A stretch of DNA of 7,507 nucleotides, taken from NCBI GenBank assembly GCA_017474705.1, contig JAFVHC010000113.1, forward strand, positions 1 through 7,507, in the 5' to 3' direction. Shown here in pieces: positions 1 to 6,984 of the stretch. Under the pieces are notes generated by a model, which ran no database searches, was not told the DNA's origin, and worked only from the letters and a program-made list of their open reading frames with translations. Position numbers and translations under genes: made by a program. Source of the stretch: Bacillota bacterium (GTDB lineage Bacteria > Bacillota > Clostridia > Lachnospirales > Bianqueaceae). How positions within the stretch are numbered: position 1 is the first letter of the stretch; every line of letters starts with the position of its first letter.

Positions 1-845
1 AGGCCGCCCAGGCTGTGCCCGGCGATGAAGATCCTCTGAGGATCGACGAAATCCTGCGCTTTCAGCATATCCAGCGCCATCACCGCATCGTCCGCGAATT
101 CCCAGTCGATGGTCAGATTCTCAAAACTCGGCGCTTCCGTCCACTCATCACCGTAGGTCTTGACCCGCTTATCGAAACGGATCGTAACGATGCCCTGTTC
201 GGCAAGGCCCCAGGCGATGTCACGATACGGATGGGTCACACCGGCGGTGAAATCCATGTCCGCAGAACCGTTGCCCGGAATGAGCACGACTGCCGGGCAG
301 GCGCCATTCGTCTGCTTCGGTTTCGTGATCCGGCCGTTCAGCGGATGATCCGTACCCTCACCCAGCGTGATCTCGATCTCTTCTACACCGTCCGGAATAT
401 GCACGGAGGCTTCTTCCTCCTCTGCCGGAGTATAGAAGACCAGCTGCTTCAGCCTGTTCCTTTCATCCCAGCAGGAATCCACTTCTATCTCATGACCGTT
501 CAGGCTGGCGGTGACACAGAAGATGATATCCTCACCATATGCCCAGCCTTCTTTATAGATATAGCCTTCATACGCTCCGTAGGTGCGCACTTGTTCCTGC
601 CAGAACTCCCACTCGTTCTCGAAGCTGACTTTGGAATTGGTGCTGAGCGTATCCAGAAAACTCGCAGAGTCACCGTTCAGCATGGTAAACAGGTTTTTTA
701 CCAGCGTTTCCTTGACCTCACGGGTCTCCTTGCTCAACGCGATCAGCGCCTTGCCGCCGACTTTATAGTTCGGGATACAGCCTCCAAGCATCAGGATGCC
801 TGCCAGAAGCAACGCCAATATGCCTGCTTTAATTCGTTTCCGCAT
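1..845 (-). CDS. Lipoprotein alpha/beta hydrolase with DUF3887-like N-terminal region (3' part outside window)
   Basis: This frame is open from ATG 845 to the window edge, giving 281 residues and no stop. Seen: basic start MRKRIK, hydrophobic core to about residue 20, then lipobox LGGC with the lipidation cysteine at residue 23, so a surface-anchored lipoprotein is expected. Residues about 40-138 resemble DUF3887 (a small domain often placed before hydrolases). The alpha/beta-hydrolase core starts near 165: strand PAVVLIPGNGS (184-194, the usual oxyanion-loop place), then VTIRFDKR (220-227), then the nucleophile elbow GHSLGG with Ser278. The catalytic Asp and His would lie beyond the window. 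A Shine-Dalgarno GGGGAAGG lies 5 bases before the ATG. The gene begins 50 bases after prfB, across a terminator hairpin, and I see no clear promoter of its own. Substrate unknown; esterase or acyl-transfer activity is family inference. Confidence 0.88.
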   Translation of the reverse strand, partial: MRKRIKAGILALLLAGILMLGGCIPNYKVGGKALIALSKETREVKETLVKNLFTMLNGDSASFLDTLSTNSKVSFENEWEFWQEQVRTYGAYEGYIYKEGWAYGEDIIFCVTASLNGHEIEVDSCWDERNRLKQLVFYTPAEEEEASVHIPDGVEEIEITLGEGTDHPLNGRITKPKQTNGACPAVVLIPGNGSADMDFTAGVTHPYRDIAWGLAEQGIVTIRFDKRVKTYGDEWTEAPSFENLTIDWEFADDAVMALDMLKAQDFVDPQRIFIAGHSLGG

Positions 846-866
846 TTGAACCTTCCCCTTTATTGG

Positions 867-897
867 AAAAAGGGGGGCTTGAAAAGTCCCCTTTTTT
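867..897 (-). terminator. Rho-independent terminator after prfB, probably bidirectional
   Basis: The minus strand reads AAAAAGGGG, a 12-base loop region, then CCCCTTTTT. The loop can pair further as CTT-TTC-AAG. The A-run begins at the prfB stop codon itself. Read on the plus strand, the same hairpin is followed by TTTTTT, so it could stop transcription in both directions. It lies about 20 bases before the start codon of the downstream lipoprotein gene, so partial readthrough may feed that gene. Confidence 0.85.
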
Positions 898-2000
898 ATT
901 GGTTGATCCATGCCAGATAGGCATTCATGAAATTGTCCAGAGCTCCGTCCATAACGGCCTGGATATTACCGGTCTCCTCGCCGGTCCGATGATCCTTGAC
1001 CATAGTATACGGACAGAAGACGTAGGAACGGATCTGAGAACCCCAGGCGTTGTCCTTGACTTCGCCACGGATACTGGCCTCGTACTGCCGTTTCTTCTCC
1101 TGTTCGACCTCATACAGCTTGGCCTTCAGCATCTGCATGGCACGGTCCTTGTTCTGGAACTGCGAGCGCTCGTTCTGACAGGTGACCACGATACCGGTGG
1201 GCAGATGTGTGATACGGATTGCGGAACTGGTCTTGTTGATGTGCTGACCGCCCGCACCGCTGGACCGATAGATATCGATGCGCAGATCGTCCGGATTGAT
1301 GTTGACTTCGACACTGTCATCCAGCTCCGGCATGACTTCGCAGCTGGCGAAGGACGTGTGCCGGCGTCCCGCGGAGTCGAACGGGGAGATACGGACCAGG
1401 CGATGGATGCCTTTCTCCGCTTTCAGATAACCATATGCGTTCATACCGTTGATCTGCATCGTCACGGACTTGCAGCCGGCTTCGTCCCCGTCCTGATAGT
1501 CCAGGACTTCGACCTGATAGCCGTGCTTTTCCGCCCAGCGCGTGTACATACGGTACAGCATGCCGTTCCAGTCGCAGGCTTCCGTGCCGCCCGCACCGGG
1601 ATGCAGGGTCACGATAGCATTGTGACTGTCGAACTCTCCGGTGAGCAGCGTGGTCAGCCGCAGTTCTTCGTAGATCTTCTTGAAATAGTCGACTTGTTCG
1701 CGGATCTCACCCTCCATATCGGGATCGTCCGCCTCGACCGCCATCTCCAGCAGGGTCTCGGCATCATCGAACGCCGTCTGGACGTTCTGCAGCGCCTGCA
1801 GCTTGTTCTTGTAGGCGCCAGCCTCCTGCAGGATCTTCTGGCTCTTGTCCGGATCGTCCCAGAAACCGGGCTCCGAGACTTTCATATCATATTCTTCGAC
1901 CTTGAGCTTGAGCGCTTCCGGGTTAAAGGGACTCACTCAGTTCTGCCAAGGCGCCTTTGTACTTATCGAGCTCTAATTTGATCTCATCGTAGATAAGCAC
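896..2000 (-). CDS. prfB: Peptide chain release factor 2 (RF2), made by programmed +1 frameshift
   Basis: RF2 reads UGA and UAA stop codons and triggers peptide release on the ribosome. The full protein is about 367 residues, close to the usual 365. A zero-frame leader of 25 codons starts at GTG 2000 (peptide begins MLIYDEIKLELDKY) and meets TAA at 1925-1923. A +1 shift on CTT continues with NPEALKLKVEEYD. The main frame carries the stop-codon recognition tripeptide SPF in RISPFDSAGRRH and the catalytic GGQ in SSGAGGQHINKTSSA. A gene model that starts at the in-frame GTG 1936 would drop the leader and hide the frameshift. Leader length matches the 25 codons before the in-frame stop in E. coli prfB. 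The gene follows secA by 81 bases, the common order in Bacillota, with no minus-strand terminator between, so co-transcription is likely. Regulation by RF2 level is the known function of the shift, although the stop here is UAA. Confidence 0.95.
1922..1938 (-). promoter_or_regulatory. prfB recoding site (CTT TAA C)
   Basis: Zero-frame codons CTG AGT GAG TCC CTT end at TAA (1925-1923). The slip tRNA reads CTT at 1928-1926 and re-pairs on TTT, giving AAC as the next codon. The known site in most bacteria is CTT TGA C with an internal Shine-Dalgarno such as AGGGGG three bases upstream. Here the stop is TAA, and only a weak purine-rich GAGTGAG sits at the same three-base spacing. Reading through both frames confirms the shift is needed: the main frame has a TGA just upstream of the overlap (1939-1937). 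Confidence 0.88.
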
Positions 2001-2005
2001 GCGGT

Positions 2006-2015
2006 ATCACCCTCT
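2006..2015 (-). promoter_or_regulatory. Ribosome binding site that sets the prfB leader start
   Basis: AGAGGGTGAT is a near match to AGGAGGTGAT, five bases before GTG 2000. It supports translation starting at the short leader frame rather than at the GTG 1936 inside the overlap, which has no comparable site. Confidence 0.8.
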
Positions 2016-2029
2016 CTATTTTTTATTTT

Positions 2030-2052
2030 AACGGACCTTGCGGCCGTTTTTT
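2030..2052 (+). terminator. Hairpin with T-run on the strand opposite to secA-prfB
   Basis: On the plus strand, AACGG-A-CC, loop TTGC, then GGCCGTT followed by a run of six T. The stem has seven pairs and one bulged base. On the minus (gene) strand the hairpin is followed by AAAATAAAA, so it is not a standard terminator for secA. It may stop antisense transcripts, or be only a structured spacer in the secA-prfB mRNA. Confidence 0.4.
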
Positions 2053-2081
2053 ATCACTTCTGATCGTTGTGGAAAAAGCTA

Positions 2082-4664
2082 TCAGGCTTCTCTGCCGTGG
2101 CAATTCTTATACTTTTTACCTGATCCGCACGGGCACGGATCGTTGCGTCCGACCTTCTTCAGTTCACGCTTGACCGGCTTTTTCTTCGCGCTCGTATCCT
2201 GACCGCGGTTGGTGGAGATGCCTTTGGCGACTTCGTCACGCTTGACTTCTTCCTTCTCGGCGCTCTTGATGCGGAAGATGTTGCGGACCGTATCCTCAGT
2301 GATCATGTGGTTGAGGTCCTCGAACATATCCAGCGCGGTGAAACGATATTCGTCCAGCGGATTCTTCTGGGCGTAGGCCTGCAGGCCGATGCCCTGACGC
2401 ATCTGATCCATCTCATCGATGTGATCCATCCAATGGGTGTCGATGGAGCGCAGCAGGATCATGCGCTCGACTTCACGCATGCGGTCCGGCTCGACTTCGG
2501 CCTCTTTGGCATCGTACATCTTCTCAGCTTTAGCGATCAGACGGTCGGTGAGTTCCTCCGCCGTGATGCTGTCCAGCTCGGATTTATCGATCGTGATGTC
2601 GCCGATGGGCAGGACCATGTTCAATTCGTCATGCAGCTTGCGAAGGTTCCATTCTTCCGCGAACTTGGAGCCGGCGGTCGCATCGTTGACGTCCGCCCGG
2701 ATGATGTCGTCCATGAATCCGGTGATCTCATCCCGCAGGTTCTCGCCGTCCAGAACCTTGCGGCGCTCGCCGTAAATGACCTCACGCTGCTCGTTCATGA
2801 CCTGGTCATAATCCAGCAGATGTTTGCGGATACCGAAGTTGTTCTCTTCCACGCGGCGCTGCGCGGTGGCCACCGCCTTGGTGAAGTTCTTGTCCTCGAT
2901 CGGCGTGCCTTCCGGGATGCGCAGCGTCTCCATGACGCGGGTCATCCTGTCACCGCCGAAGATGCGGACCAGATCGTCCTCGGTAGAAATGTAGAAGCGG
3001 GACTCGCCCGGATCGCCCTGACGGCCGGAACGACCACGCAGCTGGTTGTCGATACGGCGGGCTTCATGACGCTCGGTGCCGATGATCTTAAGACCGCCCA
3101 GCTCTGCGACGCCTTCACCCAACTTGATATCCGTACCACGGCCGGCCATGTTCGTGGCGATGGTGACCGCACCCTTCTGACCCGCCAGCGCGACGATCTC
3201 CGCTTCCTTTTCATGGAACTTGGCATTCAGGACCTGATGCGGGATGCCGTTGCGTTTGAGCATCTTGCTGACCAGTTCGGAATCCTCGATGGTGATGGTA
3301 CCCACCAGGACCGGCTGTCCCTTTTCATGGGATTCGACGATGTCCTGTACGGCTGCTTCGTACTTTTCTTTCTTGGTCTTGTACAAGTGATCCGGATGAT
3401 CGATACGTTTGACCGGACGGTTCGGCGGGATCTCCACGACGTCCATACCATAGATGGTCTGGAATTCAGCCTCTTCCGTCTTGGCGGTACCGGTCATGCC
3501 GGCCTTTTTATCATACTTATTGAAAAAGTTCTGGAACGTGATGGTAGCCAGGGTCTTGCTTTCGCGCTTGACCTCCACGCCTTCCTTCGCCTCGATCGCC
3601 TGATGCAGACCATCGTTGTAACGGCGGCCCGGCATAAGACGGCCGGTGAACTCGTCGACGATGACGATCTTCTCGTCCTGGACCACGTAATCCTGGTCGC
3701 GGAACATCATGTAGCGGGCTTTCAGAGCGTTCTGCATGTGATGGGCGATCTCTGCGTTTTCAGGATCACCATAGTTCTGCAGGCCGAAATACTTCTCTAC
3801 CTTTTCGACACCCTGCGCCGTCAGAGTACAGCTCTTTTCCTTTTCATCGATGATGAAATCGCCCTCTTCCTGCACTTCCTCCTGCATGATCTGCGCCAGC
3901 TTGCTGGTATCGCCGATGATGCGGCCTTTCTTCAGGCGGGAGGCAAGCATGTCCGCCTGTTTGTACAGGGAGGTGGACTTGGAACCGCGTCCGGAAATGA
4001 TCAACGGGGTACGGGCTTCATCGATCAGGATGGAGTCGACCTCATCGATGATGGCATAATGCAGATCCCTCTGCACCATCTTTTCTTTATAGACGACCAT
4101 GTTGTCACGCAGATAGTCGAAACCAAACTCGTTGTTGGTACCATAGGTGATGTCGCATGCATAGGCCGCGCGGCGGGCATCGTTGTCCATCTGGTTCAGG
4201 ATGCAGCCGACGGTAAGGCCTAAGAAGCGATGGATGGCGCCCATCCACTCCGCGTCACGGCTGGCCAGATAATCGTTGACCGTAACGACATGCACGCCTT
4301 TGCCTTCCAGCGCATTCAAATAGGATGGCAGCGTGGCGACCAAAGTTTTACCTTCACCGGTGAGCATCTCTGCGATGCGGCCCTGATGCAGGATGATGCC
4401 GCCGATGATCTGGCACGGATAGTGCTTCAAACCGATCGTTCTCCAGGCAGCTTCCCGCACGACGGCGAAAGCTTCCGGCAGCAGATCGTCCACTGTCTCG
4501 CCGCCTGCCAGGCGGTTTTTGAACTCGACCGTCTTGGCCTGCAGCGCTTCATCGCTGAGTGATGCCATCTCATCCTCCAGCGCCAGGACTTTGTTCACCG
4601 TAGGCTGCAGGCGATGCACTTCGCGCTCGCTGGTATTACCAAACAATTTATTTAAAAAGCTCAT
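2082..4664 (-). CDS. secA: Preprotein translocase ATPase SecA
   Basis: SecA is the motor that pushes unfolded preproteins through SecYEG at the inner face of the membrane. The 860-residue protein is full length. Seen in order: Q85 before the nucleotide site (HYPCQIIGG), Walker A TGEGKT (102-107), Walker B and DEAD-like IIDEVDSILIDEARTP (205-220), EFTGRLMPGRRYNDGLHQAI (338-357), second nucleotide-binding fold with TNMAGRGTDIKLGEG (504-518), arginine motif QLRGRSGRQGDPGESRFY (541-558), helical scaffold and wing around 610-800, and a C-terminal zinc motif CPCGSGKKYKNCH (844-856) behind a basic linker, as used for SecB or ribosome contact in other species. Walker A is preceded by AEML where many SecAs have AEMK or AEMR; this is not a catalytic position. 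Start ATG 4664 has GGGGGA six bases upstream. It is the first gene of the secA-prfB unit, with its own promoter. Confidence 0.98.
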   Translation of the reverse strand: MSFLNKLFGNTSEREVHRLQPTVNKVLALEDEMASLSDEALQAKTVEFKNRLAGGETVDDLLPEAFAVVREAAWRTIGLKHYPCQIIGGIILHQGRIAEMLTGEGKTLVATLPSYLNALEGKGVHVVTVNDYLASRDAEWMGAIHRFLGLTVGCILNQMDNDARRAAYACDITYGTNNEFGFDYLRDNMVVYKEKMVQRDLHYAIIDEVDSILIDEARTPLIISGRGSKSTSLYKQADMLASRLKKGRIIGDTSKLAQIMQEEVQEEGDFIIDEKEKSCTLTAQGVEKVEKYFGLQNYGDPENAEIAHHMQNALKARYMMFRDQDYVVQDEKIVIVDEFTGRLMPGRRYNDGLHQAIEAKEGVEVKRESKTLATITFQNFFNKYDKKAGMTGTAKTEEAEFQTIYGMDVVEIPPNRPVKRIDHPDHLYKTKKEKYEAAVQDIVESHEKGQPVLVGTITIEDSELVSKMLKRNGIPHQVLNAKFHEKEAEIVALAGQKGAVTIATNMAGRGTDIKLGEGVAELGGLKIIGTERHEARRIDNQLRGRSGRQGDPGESRFYISTEDDLVRIFGGDRMTRVMETLRIPEGTPIEDKNFTKAVATAQRRVEENNFGIRKHLLDYDQVMNEQREVIYGERRKVLDGENLRDEITGFMDDIIRADVNDATAGSKFAEEWNLRKLHDELNMVLPIGDITIDKSELDSITAEELTDRLIAKAEKMYDAKEAEVEPDRMREVERMILLRSIDTHWMDHIDEMDQMRQGIGLQAYAQKNPLDEYRFTALDMFEDLNHMITEDTVRNIFRIKSAEKEEVKRDEVAKGISTNRGQDTSAKKKPVKRELKKVGRNDPCPCGSGKKYKNCHGREA

Positions 4665-4697
4665 ATAAATCCCCCAAAGTATTTTTTCGCAACTTAT

Positions 4698-4726
4698 ATT
4701 GTACCACCGAATGCAGGCTCATGCAA
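4698..4726 (-). promoter_or_regulatory. Predicted sigma-A promoter of secA
   Basis: On the minus strand TTGCAT (4726-4721), a 17-base spacer, then TACAAT (4703-4698) preceded by TGG, which gives an extended -10 (TGn). The -10 matches the consensus at five of six bases, the -35 at three of six. The predicted transcript start near 4690 leaves a leader of about 25 bases before ATG 4664, too short for a riboswitch. Confidence 0.72.
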
Positions 4727-4792
4727 CAGTTTTCTACCCTATCCGCAGGTCCTGTTCGCATCTGAAAGGAGCAAACAATCGTTCTTTTGCAG

Positions 4793-5078
4793 ATATCCAC
4801 CGTTTCCTGTGGAAAAGTGGATAACTTTTTGTGCACAGTTGGAACTCTTCGTCAAACGTTCAATTATGCATTTGTTTTTTTCCGTGGACAATGTGGATAA
4901 GCGTGTGAATAACCGATTTTGACGCTTCTTCCTAACAACAAACCTGTGCAAAACCTACTTCAAAGTGTGGATTTATACATTTTCTGCATAGCGAAACTTA
5001 TACTCACACCTGAACAAATGTTTCGGAATACCATAATTTTCGACACTCTTCGCGTACGCTGTCCACAGGTTATCCACC
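4793..5078. other. Cluster of DnaA-box-like 9-mers in AT-rich DNA, possible replication origin
   Basis: Compared with TTATNCACA. Perfect, minus strand: TTATCCACA at 4892-4900 and TTATTCACA at 4904-4912. One mismatch: TTTTCCACA 4808-4816 (-), TTATCCACT 4816-4824 (-), TTGTGCACA 4829-4837 (+), TTTTGCACA 4945-4953 (-), TTATCCACC 5070-5078 (+). Two mismatches: 4793-4801 (+), 4883-4891 (-), 4966-4974 (-), 5000-5008 (+), 5059-5067 (+). Seven boxes point to the minus side between 4808 and 4974. The plus-oriented boxes lie mainly at 5000-5078, beyond a stretch rich in A and T (about 4970-5040) that could unwind. No protein-coding gene is convincing here. DnaA is the initiator that binds such boxes; origin function is inference. 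Alternatives are a DnaA-titrating locus or DnaA control of secA. Confidence 0.6.
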
Positions 5079-5115
5079 GAAAAAGCGTTCGAGCGAAACC
5101 TTGTTTGGATGCGAA

Positions 5116-5180
5116 CAGGGATCTTGTCTGCACTCTTTCTCGCAGATCGAGAATGCTGATCTGCAAGATCTCGTACCCTG
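5116..5180. repeat. Foldable, GATC-rich stretch beside the box cluster
   Basis: Outer arms CAGGG (5116-5120) and CCCTG (5176-5180) are continued by ATCTT (5121-5125) and AAGAT (5165-5169), with an inner perfect 7-bp stem GCAGATC (5142-5148) and GATCTGC (5158-5164). GATC occurs at 5119, 5145, 5158, 5167 and 5180. GATC is also frequent in the surrounding genes, so the count alone is weak evidence. Function unknown; it could be a structured RNA or a binding region next to the possible origin. Confidence 0.45.
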
Positions 5181-5182
5181 AT

Positions 5183-5392
5183 CACCCTACATGTACATGG
5201 AACCTGCAGGATTCCCTCTCCGTGCGGTCCTACAGGTATTTGGACCCGGAAAATGGCAATTAAAACCATAAAAACAGGGTTTTTCTCCAAATCTGATGGA
5301 GAAAACCCTGTTTTTTCGTGGATTAAATGGTTTAAATACCTGCAGCATTCGGCAAGCAAGTTTTCCTACAGGTCCGGCGTACATGTACGGTG
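5183..5392. repeat. Imperfect inverted repeat, 64-base arms around a terminator
   Basis: Left arm 5183-5246 and right arm 5329-5392 are reverse complements without any gap. The ends match best: CACC plus TACATGTAC on the outside, and CAGGTATTT plus ACC (12 of 14 bases) on the inside; the middle is diverged. Each arm has two CCTRCAGG-like sites 26 bases apart (5203-5210 and 5229-5236; 5339-5346 and 5365-5372), placed symmetrically. The terminator inside is off the symmetry axis by several bases because the left side has about ten extra. It may be a MITE-like or other extragenic palindrome, or paired protein-binding sites. No transposase is present. Confidence 0.6.
5270..5316 (-). terminator. 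Strong bidirectional terminator after the Sel1/NERD gene
   Basis: Stem of 5270-5288 with 5298-5316: AAAAACAGGGTTTTTCTCC against its complement with one bulged T, and a nine-base loop. The minus strand leaves with TTTTT, the plus strand with TTTTTT. It lies about 125 bases beyond the stop codon of the upstream gene, so the transcript would carry a 3' tail that includes one arm of the inverted repeat. Confidence 0.88.
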
Positions 5393-5441
5393 CCGCAAGG
5401 ATCCAATCGTGCAGGTCTCACACTGCCAGCTTCACAACAGA

Positions 5442-6971
5442 TCACAAATGCTCTCGTCCGAACGAGGAAACTCTTTGATCGTACTCCTGGGCGATCTGCT
5501 CCATCGCCTCGGTCAGTTCCTTGGTCTCTTCTTCCCGAAGGATGTTCTTGCTCTCGTTCACTTCGATGATGCCGCGCAGTTCTTCCGCGCTGCACTGCAG
5601 CAGCTGATAACGGTCGAACTTCCATTCGCCGGTGATGCCGGACGCATCGACATCCGTAACCAGGACGACGAAGGAGTGGAACGGGACCGTCCCATCCAGG
5701 ACCCACGGGCAAATGCGGGAAATATCTTTTTCGATGATCTGCAGCCGCTGCGCGTTCTGACGCATCGGGTTGGGGATCATGCGGACACGGCCGCTGGAAG
5801 TACGGTTCTGCCAGGCTTCATCGTTGATATCGCCCACCAGGGTACCGTCCAGCTTCACACAATGGATCGCGTACAGGCTCTTTTCGGTTACGATCACGAA
5901 GTCCGGACGGGCACAGGATTCTCGCTCACCGAACATCAGACCCATGAAAAGATAACCACGGTATTCACTGAAAATACCCCGTGGCAGCACGTCTGCGTGC
6001 GCCACCGGATGGAAGGACTTCTCCAGCGCCGTATAATAGTCGTACTGCATATAAGCACCGCTGGACATACGATCATAATCGATGCCATACTGACGGTAGA
6101 AAGCGGTCTGACGGAACCAGGCGTTCTTCTTGGCTTCCTCATAGGCGGCCTGATAGGCTTTATAGAAAGCGAAAACGCCCATACCCAAACTGATAAGGAT
6201 GCTGAAGAACAGGAACGCGCCTTTACCGCTGCCTGCGAAAAAGCTCTTGTTCGCTGCATGGATGATCAATGCCAGTATGCAGAAGCCGATCACGCCGATG
6301 GACAGGGCGATGATACCATTCGTCGCCGCGCTTTTCGCGTAGGCCAGATCGTTCTTCGGGATGAAGACGACACCGTCCTGCGCCATATCCAGGCTCTTCT
6401 TCTGAAGATCGTGTCCATGGCGGATCCGCGTACGCTTATCCGCTTTGGACGGCCGGGTCGAAGGATCCTCGTCCAGATCGTACTGCTCCCAGGGCTTCGT
6501 CCCTTCCGCATCTGCAGGCGGCTGGGTGCTGCGCAGTTCCTCCGCAAGATCCGGATCGTCCGCGTCGACTTCATAGCCGTGGTTCACTGCCTGGCGCAGC
6601 CAGTACTTTGCCTGCTCGCCATCGTATGGGACGCCGACGCCCTTGTTGTAGCAGCAGTACATCCAGTACATGGCTTCCGGATCACCCGCGCGGGCGGCTC
6701 GTTCATACCAGTACACCGCCTCGGTCAGATCCTGATCCGGCCATGGCGCGTGCTGTCCATTGGTGTACAACAAGCCCAGGACCTTCTGCGCTTTGATGCT
6801 GCCGTTTTCCGCGGCTGCCTGCATCCAGCGGAAGCCCTGTTCCTTGTTGGGTTCTTTGGTTTCATCTCCTACATAGAGGTAGCTGGCCAACTGATACTGC
6901 ATGTTGGCGTTGCCCTCCTGCGCCGCTTCCACGACCTGATACGAGATCCCCGTCTGTCTGTTTGCATCCAT
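5442..6971 (-). CDS. Membrane protein with Sel1-like repeats and a NERD-like C-terminal domain
   Basis: 509 residues, no signal peptide. Residues about 16-133 form three Sel1/TPR-like repeats, with motifs such as AQEGNANMQYQLASYLY, AENGSIKAQKVLGLLYTNG and ARAGDPEAMYWMYCCYNKG; these usually act as protein-binding scaffolds. A polar, acidic-then-basic linker follows (150-192). Two transmembrane helices are at 219-240 and 250-270 with a loop of about ten residues, so both ends should face the cytoplasm, in line with basic residues on each side. Residues about 310-450 resemble NERD, a nuclease-related domain of the PD-(D/E)xK type: RPDFVIVTEKSLYAIHCVKLDG, then a Trp and NPMRQNAQRL. The expected Glu of the ExK motif appears to be Cys (C371-V-K373), so activity may be lost. 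ATG 6971 has AGAGG eight bases upstream and lies 13 bases after the CYTH gene. The domain assignment is moderate; the function is unknown. Confidence 0.85.
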   Translation of the reverse strand: MDANRQTGISYQVVEAAQEGNANMQYQLASYLYVGDETKEPNKEQGFRWMQAAAENGSIKAQKVLGLLYTNGQHAPWPDQDLTEAVYWYERAARAGDPEAMYWMYCCYNKGVGVPYDGEQAKYWLRQAVNHGYEVDADDPDLAEELRSTQPPADAEGTKPWEQYDLDEDPSTRPSKADKRTRIRHGHDLQKKSLDMAQDGVVFIPKNDLAYAKSAATNGIIALSIGVIGFCILALIIHAANKSFFAGSGKGAFLFFSILISLGMGVFAFYKAYQAAYEEAKKNAWFRQTAFYRQYGIDYDRMSSGAYMQYDYYTALEKSFHPVAHADVLPRGIFSEYRGYLFMGLMFGERESCARPDFVIVTEKSLYAIHCVKLDGTLVGDINDEAWQNRTSSGRVRMIPNPMRQNAQRLQIIEKDISRICPWVLDGTVPFHSFVVLVTDVDASGITGEWKFDRYQLLQCSAEELRGIIEVNESKNILREEETKELTEAMEQIAQEYDQRVSSFGREHL

Positions 6972-6984
6972 TTTGTAAGCCTCT

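Noticed and set aside
15..920. 301-codon plus-strand frame
   Set aside because: It is antisense to the lipoprotein hydrolase, whose minus-strand frame shows a lipobox, a DUF3887-like region and GHSLGG. The plus-strand frame also runs through the terminator.
863..1981. 372-codon plus-strand frame antisense to prfB
   Set aside because: RF2 on the other strand is unambiguous, with SPF and GGQ motifs. The frame is a shadow.
2068..2076. Single DnaA-box-like TTTTCCACA near the secA stop codon
   Set aside because: One isolated site with a mismatch is expected by chance and is far from the cluster upstream of secA.
2307..4223. 638-codon open frame on the plus strand, antisense to secA
   Set aside because: It mirrors the secA codon pattern in a GC-rich gene, has no recognisable domain, and the opposite strand encodes a full and well-conserved SecA.
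4739..5359. Several small open frames (70 to 128 codons) on both strands in the secA upstream gap
   Set aside because: They overlap each other, lack good ribosome sites, have unlikely composition, and cover the DnaA-like boxes and repeats.
5183..5392. Reading the inverted repeat as a 6S RNA or other known structured RNA
   Set aside because: A terminator lies in the middle of the repeat, so a single transcript would rarely contain both arms, and I see no conserved RNA motif.
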